DNA of 15,205 nt from Erysipelotrichaceae bacterium. GTDB taxonomy: Bacteria; Bacillota_I; Bacilli_A; Erysipelotrichales; Erysipelotrichaceae. The notes below the pieces were generated by a model. That model was not told the DNA's origin and made no database searches. It saw only the letters and a list, made by a program, of their open reading frames with translations. The stretch spans positions 1 through 15,205 of the forward strand of contig JAFZQL010000146.1 of the NCBI GenBank assembly GCA_017620435.1, in the 5' to 3' direction. The position numbers and the translations under genes are program-made. Numbering within the stretch: position 1 is the first letter of the stretch; each line of letters starts with the position of its first letter. Below are positions 12,644 through 15,205 of the stretch, piece by piece.

Positions 12644-13990
12644 CTGTTTCATAATATCCAGGATGGAATCGTTCAGAATCCGAATTACGGTATCCGGACC
12701 GGAACGCATCGGATTGATGCGGATCACATACCTGCTCAGGACCGGGTTCTCATCGATCATGACTTTGGCGATCCTGTAGAAGAGAGCCTGGACCTCATAG
12801 CGGCTTTCCGATCCGACCGGATGCGGAAGAGCTCCGTAGTCTATCGCTCTTTCTATGACTTCTCTGGCGATCGGCAGATCCAGTTTTACCAGAACGATCC
12901 TTTCCTCGATATTGGCTTTGAGAGCTTTCTCGACATGCGGGACTTCTTTCTGATTAAGACGTTTTACGATCTCGTCGACAGAAAGGGACTGCACACCAAG
13001 CAATACCGGGTTCTCCACCAGACTTCTCAGCGTCTTCATCGCTTCCGGACCCTGTACCTGTCCGCCTCCGGAATAGTTCTGTTCATGAACGATGTCGATC
13101 ATCTTTTTTGTACCGATGACGATTCCGATCCCCGGAATGCCCATCAGCTTAAATGTAGAGAAGGCAGACATATCTGCACCGGCTGAAGCGCCTGTTTTTT
13201 CGACCTTGTTTACGGCATAGTTTTCATCCGTCAGAATGGTTACCTTCGGATCGATCTTCCTTGCCTTCTCAATGATACTGATTTCGTCATAAGTATCGGA
13301 CAGTTTCTGACGTACTCTTTGAATATAGAGGACATCGATGCCTTTCTTCAGCTCTTTCTCGATGTTATGGAAATCGTTGAAATCGGTTCTGACGATCTGT
13401 ACATTCATGGCTTCCAGGGTGATCCCGGTCGTCTTGTAGAGCGGCGCATCGTGGATCAGGATCCTGCTTCCCGGTTTCAGTGAGGCATAGCACATAGCTC
13501 GAATGGCTCCTGTTCCTCCGCCTCTGACCAGAGCGGCCGCTTCCGCATGGAAGTACTCCGCCAGAACTTCTTCGACTTTCATGGTCCTTTCCGGTCTTCC
13601 GTACTTGATGTGGCATCCGTAGTCTCCCGCTTCCAGAGCTTCATAACCATTGAAGTGACGGTGCATGATGTCGACGAGACGGTACTGATTCTCTATCTCT
13701 TTCTGCATGGAGATCATCTTTAATGGGTGCGTTTCAAACGGAACAGCATCGGCTTCTTTTTTCAAGTATCCGGTGAGAAGCTCATGGATCAGAGTCTTCT
13801 TTCCTTCTGTCTGAAAGCCTTCCTTCTTCGCCAGCCTGCACAGTGCATCCGTCTCTTTCTTCAGCCAGATGAAATCTGTGTCTTTTCCTGTTTTCTTTGA
13901 CTTCAGGATTTTTAAAAGATCATCCAGAAAGTTATCTGTGTGTTTTTTGAATCCAAGTTCCTTTTCGAAGTATTCTCTGATCTTATCCAT
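12632..13990 (-). CDS. yhfS: YhfS-like PLP-dependent aminotransferase-fold enzyme
   Basis: A 452-residue fold-type I PLP enzyme. Residues about 105-452 hold the catalytic part: VRGGGTGAIRAM (155-166) is the cofactor-phosphate loop, TILTDENYAV (251-260) carries the ring-contacting acidic residue, and Lys281 in STFKLMGIPGIG is the putative PLP lysine. Its neighbours are a phosphotriesterase homolog and a phosphopentomutase-like enzyme, the same set found beside yhfS in E. coli, which is the main reason for this name. The first ~100 residues are a helical, Lys-rich extension that appears to lengthen the protein relative to E. coli YhfS (about 360 residues as I recall). It starts one base after the preceding stop, with only a weak RBS, so it is probably coupled. 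The reaction is unknown. Confidence 0.7.
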   Translation of the reverse strand: MDKIREYFEKELGFKKHTDNFLDDLLKILKSKKTGKDTDFIWLKKETDALCRLAKKEGFQTEGKKTLIHELLTGYLKKEADAVPFETHPLKMISMQKEIENQYRLVDIMHRHFNGYEALEAGDYGCHIKYGRPERTMKVEEVLAEYFHAEAAALVRGGGTGAIRAMCYASLKPGSRILIHDAPLYKTTGITLEAMNVQIVRTDFNDFHNIEKELKKGIDVLYIQRVRQKLSDTYDEISIIEKARKIDPKVTILTDENYAVNKVEKTGASAGADMSAFSTFKLMGIPGIGIVIGTKKMIDIVHEQNYSGGGQVQGPEAMKTLRSLVENPVLLGVQSLSVDEIVKRLNQKEVPHVEKALKANIEERIVLVKLDLPIAREVIERAIDYGALPHPVGSESRYEVQALFYRIAKVMIDENPVLSRYVIRINPMRSGPDTVIRILNDSILDIMKQKEH

Positions 13991-13991
13991 A

Positions 13992-14960
13992 TTATTTCTG
14001 TTCCCTGACTCTCAGGAATTCCTTCGGATTCTCCCTGGTGATCTGATCGATCTGTTCCCAGGTGAGTCCGGCTTTTCTTAATAGACTTAGTCCTCCTGTG
14101 ATCAGATGGGAATAGCCCCATCCGCCCCAGTTCTTCATCAGTGTCCTGCCGTCGATATCACAGGAAATGAAGATCTGCCTGATATAGCCCATGTCTACGA
14201 ACCTTTTGATCATTTGGGCTCTTTCTTCGTCATACGGGAATTTCTGGCCGTATTCGATGTCGTTGTTTATCTCAAAGAAACCCTGTTTCCCGAAGCAGTC
14301 GAACTGAACACCTGCGCCTTTGGAGAAGATGTATGCATAATCTTCCATTCTTTCTTCCAGACGCGGATAGACATCCTGATGACCGATGATCACATGGGTA
14401 AGATCTGCCCCTTCTTCTTCAAAGAAAGACAGCTGTTCCTTGTACATCGTGCCTCTTCCGGTATGCGTAGAAATGCCGTATCCCGTTTCTGCACTTGCCC
14501 GGCCTGCGGCTCTAAGTACCTTCTCTTCGGTTTCGTAGACTTTATAATTGCTGGAACCGACTTCACCGATAAATCCGGCCCTGATCCTGTCCTTGCCTCT
14601 TCCTTCCAGCAGTTCTCTTTTGATCTCGTTTTTCAGTTCCTCGAGAGATGCATCCTTGACAGACTGCGGAAGCCTTGGCTCCTTGTAGAATCCTGCCCCA
14701 TAGACGATCTGAACACCCGTCTTCTTGGAAAGCTCTTTCAGTACACTGATCCTGTCTTCCTTGACATCGGCTGCACAGATTTCCGGTGTGGACATCTCCA
14801 TGATCGTTCTACCGCCGAAGTGATAGTAGTCTTTCAGTTCTTCGATCTCCTGATCGATACAGCCGTCGCGGGCAGAGAAAAGGATATGCTCATGCGGTGA
14901 GATGAAACCCAGTTCATCGATAGAGACAGGTCCGGTTACGGTATTTACAAAGTCGCTCAT
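13992..14960 (-). CDS. php: Phosphotriesterase homology protein (YhfV/Php-like)
   Basis: A 322-residue TIM-barrel metallohydrolase of the amidohydrolase superfamily. Metal ligands are visible in order: His23 and His25 (SPHEHILF), Glu133 in GEVGSS, His166 (STHTGRG), His194 (IIGHQDVYP) and Asp268 (ISCD). The bridging position is Glu, not the carbamylated Lys of true phosphotriesterase, as in E. coli Php (YhfV). The natural substrate is not known; organophosphate hydrolysis should not be assumed. AGGAGG sits four bases before the ATG, which overlaps the stop codon of the upstream mutase-like gene (ATGA). It is the middle gene of the yhf-like operon. Confidence 0.85.
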   Translation of the reverse strand: MSDFVNTVTGPVSIDELGFISPHEHILFSARDGCIDQEIEELKDYYHFGGRTIMEMSTPEICAADVKEDRISVLKELSKKTGVQIVYGAGFYKEPRLPQSVKDASLEELKNEIKRELLEGRGKDRIRAGFIGEVGSSNYKVYETEEKVLRAAGRASAETGYGISTHTGRGTMYKEQLSFFEEEGADLTHVIIGHQDVYPRLEERMEDYAYIFSKGAGVQFDCFGKQGFFEINNDIEYGQKFPYDEERAQMIKRFVDMGYIRQIFISCDIDGRTLMKNWGGWGYSHLITGGLSLLRKAGLTWEQIDQITRENPKEFLRVREQK

Positions 14961-15205
14961 TGTTCCTCCTGTGTAAAAAGAGGGAGGAAGCTTTCGCCGT
15001 TCTGCGGTGCTTCCACATGGAAATAGTCGCAGACCGATGCGCCGACATCCGAAAGCGTCTTTCTTAAGCCGACATGGATCCCCTTTCTGTCTTTATATCT
15101 GATCAGTAAAGGAACGTTCTCTCTGGTGTGTTTGGAATGTCCGATATTCGGATCATTGCCATGATCGGCCATGATCACCAGGAAGTCTTCGTCCTGCAGT
15201 TCATC
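14957..15205 (-). CDS. yhfW: Phosphopentomutase-like metalloenzyme (YhfW-like), C-terminal fragment
   Basis: The last 82 codons of a gene running off the right end of the window. VIMADHGNDPNIGHSKHTRE is the metal-binding end of the alkaline phosphatase/phosphopentomutase superfamily: the Asp-His pair and the later His of GHSKHT bind the second metal. The ending KTLSDVGASVCDYFHV matches phosphopentomutase-type C-termini. True DeoB proteins have the same motifs, so an ordinary phosphopentomutase is an alternative, but the phosphotriesterase and YhfS-like neighbours favour YhfW. The missing N-terminal part would carry the phospho-acceptor Ser/Thr. Confidence 0.75.
   Translation of the reverse strand, partial: DELQDEDFLVIMADHGNDPNIGHSKHTRENVPLLIRYKDRKGIHVGLRKTLSDVGASVCDYFHVEAPQNGESFLPLFTQEEQ

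Noticed and set aside
14106..14900. 264-codon plus-strand open frame opposite the phosphotriesterase-like gene
   Set aside because: All metal ligands of the known family are on the minus strand; the plus frame has no recognisable domain.
1..15205. CRISPR arrays, tRNA or rRNA genes, insertion sequences
   Set aside because: No regular spaced repeats, no cloverleaf-like sequence with a T-loop motif, no rRNA segments and no transposase or terminal inverted repeats were seen when reading both strands.

Overview
The window looks like chromosomal DNA of a low-to-mid GC Bacillota, perhaps Erysipelotrichia-like. The assignment rests on AGGAGG-type ribosome binding sites, compact operons, short hairpin-plus-T terminators, a YdbC/PC4 protein, a DUF349 protein and a surface protein with Cys-x-x-Cys/Gly-His repeats. 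The genus cannot be named from the sequence. The first ~220 bases are an exception: they are clearly GC-rich and hold the tail of an M14 carboxypeptidase, so either a transfer boundary or an assembly junction lies near 220-240.

Layout: (1) 1-176, carboxypeptidase tail (+). (2) 239-994, SAM methyltransferase (-), divergent from 1077-1895, a Gly/Asn/Ser-rich low-complexity protein (+). (3) 1947-3165, a three-gene minus-strand operon: ydbC-like PC4 protein, HAD hydrolase, AbrB/SpoVT-type regulator. (4) 3309-3761, BCP/PrxQ thiol peroxidase (+). (5) 3791-7765, a divergent pair: a membrane protein with Rossmann (TrkA-N-like) and RyR domains (-), and a TIR-domain protein (+), with back-to-back -10 boxes between them. 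(6) 7818-9751, a cysteine biosynthesis operon, cysK-cysE, preceded by a 26-codon leader peptide with four Cys codons and an apparent transcription attenuator. (7) 9820-11574, a membrane-anchored protein with tandem Cys/Gly-His repeats outside and a receiver-like region inside (-). (8) 11648-12544, DUF349 protein (-). (9) 12632-15205, an operon resembling E. coli yhfS-php(yhfV)-yhfW (-): PLP enzyme, phosphotriesterase-like metallohydrolase, phosphopentomutase-like enzyme (cut by the window end).

Two items deserve most attention. First, the cysK leader reads MLMIRQEMNCCCICHDPDG..., and the RNA just after the Cys codons can form a 17-bp helix with the left arm of the terminator before cysK. This is the architecture of ribosome-mediated attenuation sensing Cys-tRNA, and no T-box is seen. 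Second, the TIR / RyR-TrkA membrane pair looks like a two-component nucleotide-signalling or immune module: the TIR domain keeps its putative catalytic Glu, and the partner carries nucleotide-binding-type domains behind three membrane segments. The roles proposed for both are inferences from sequence.
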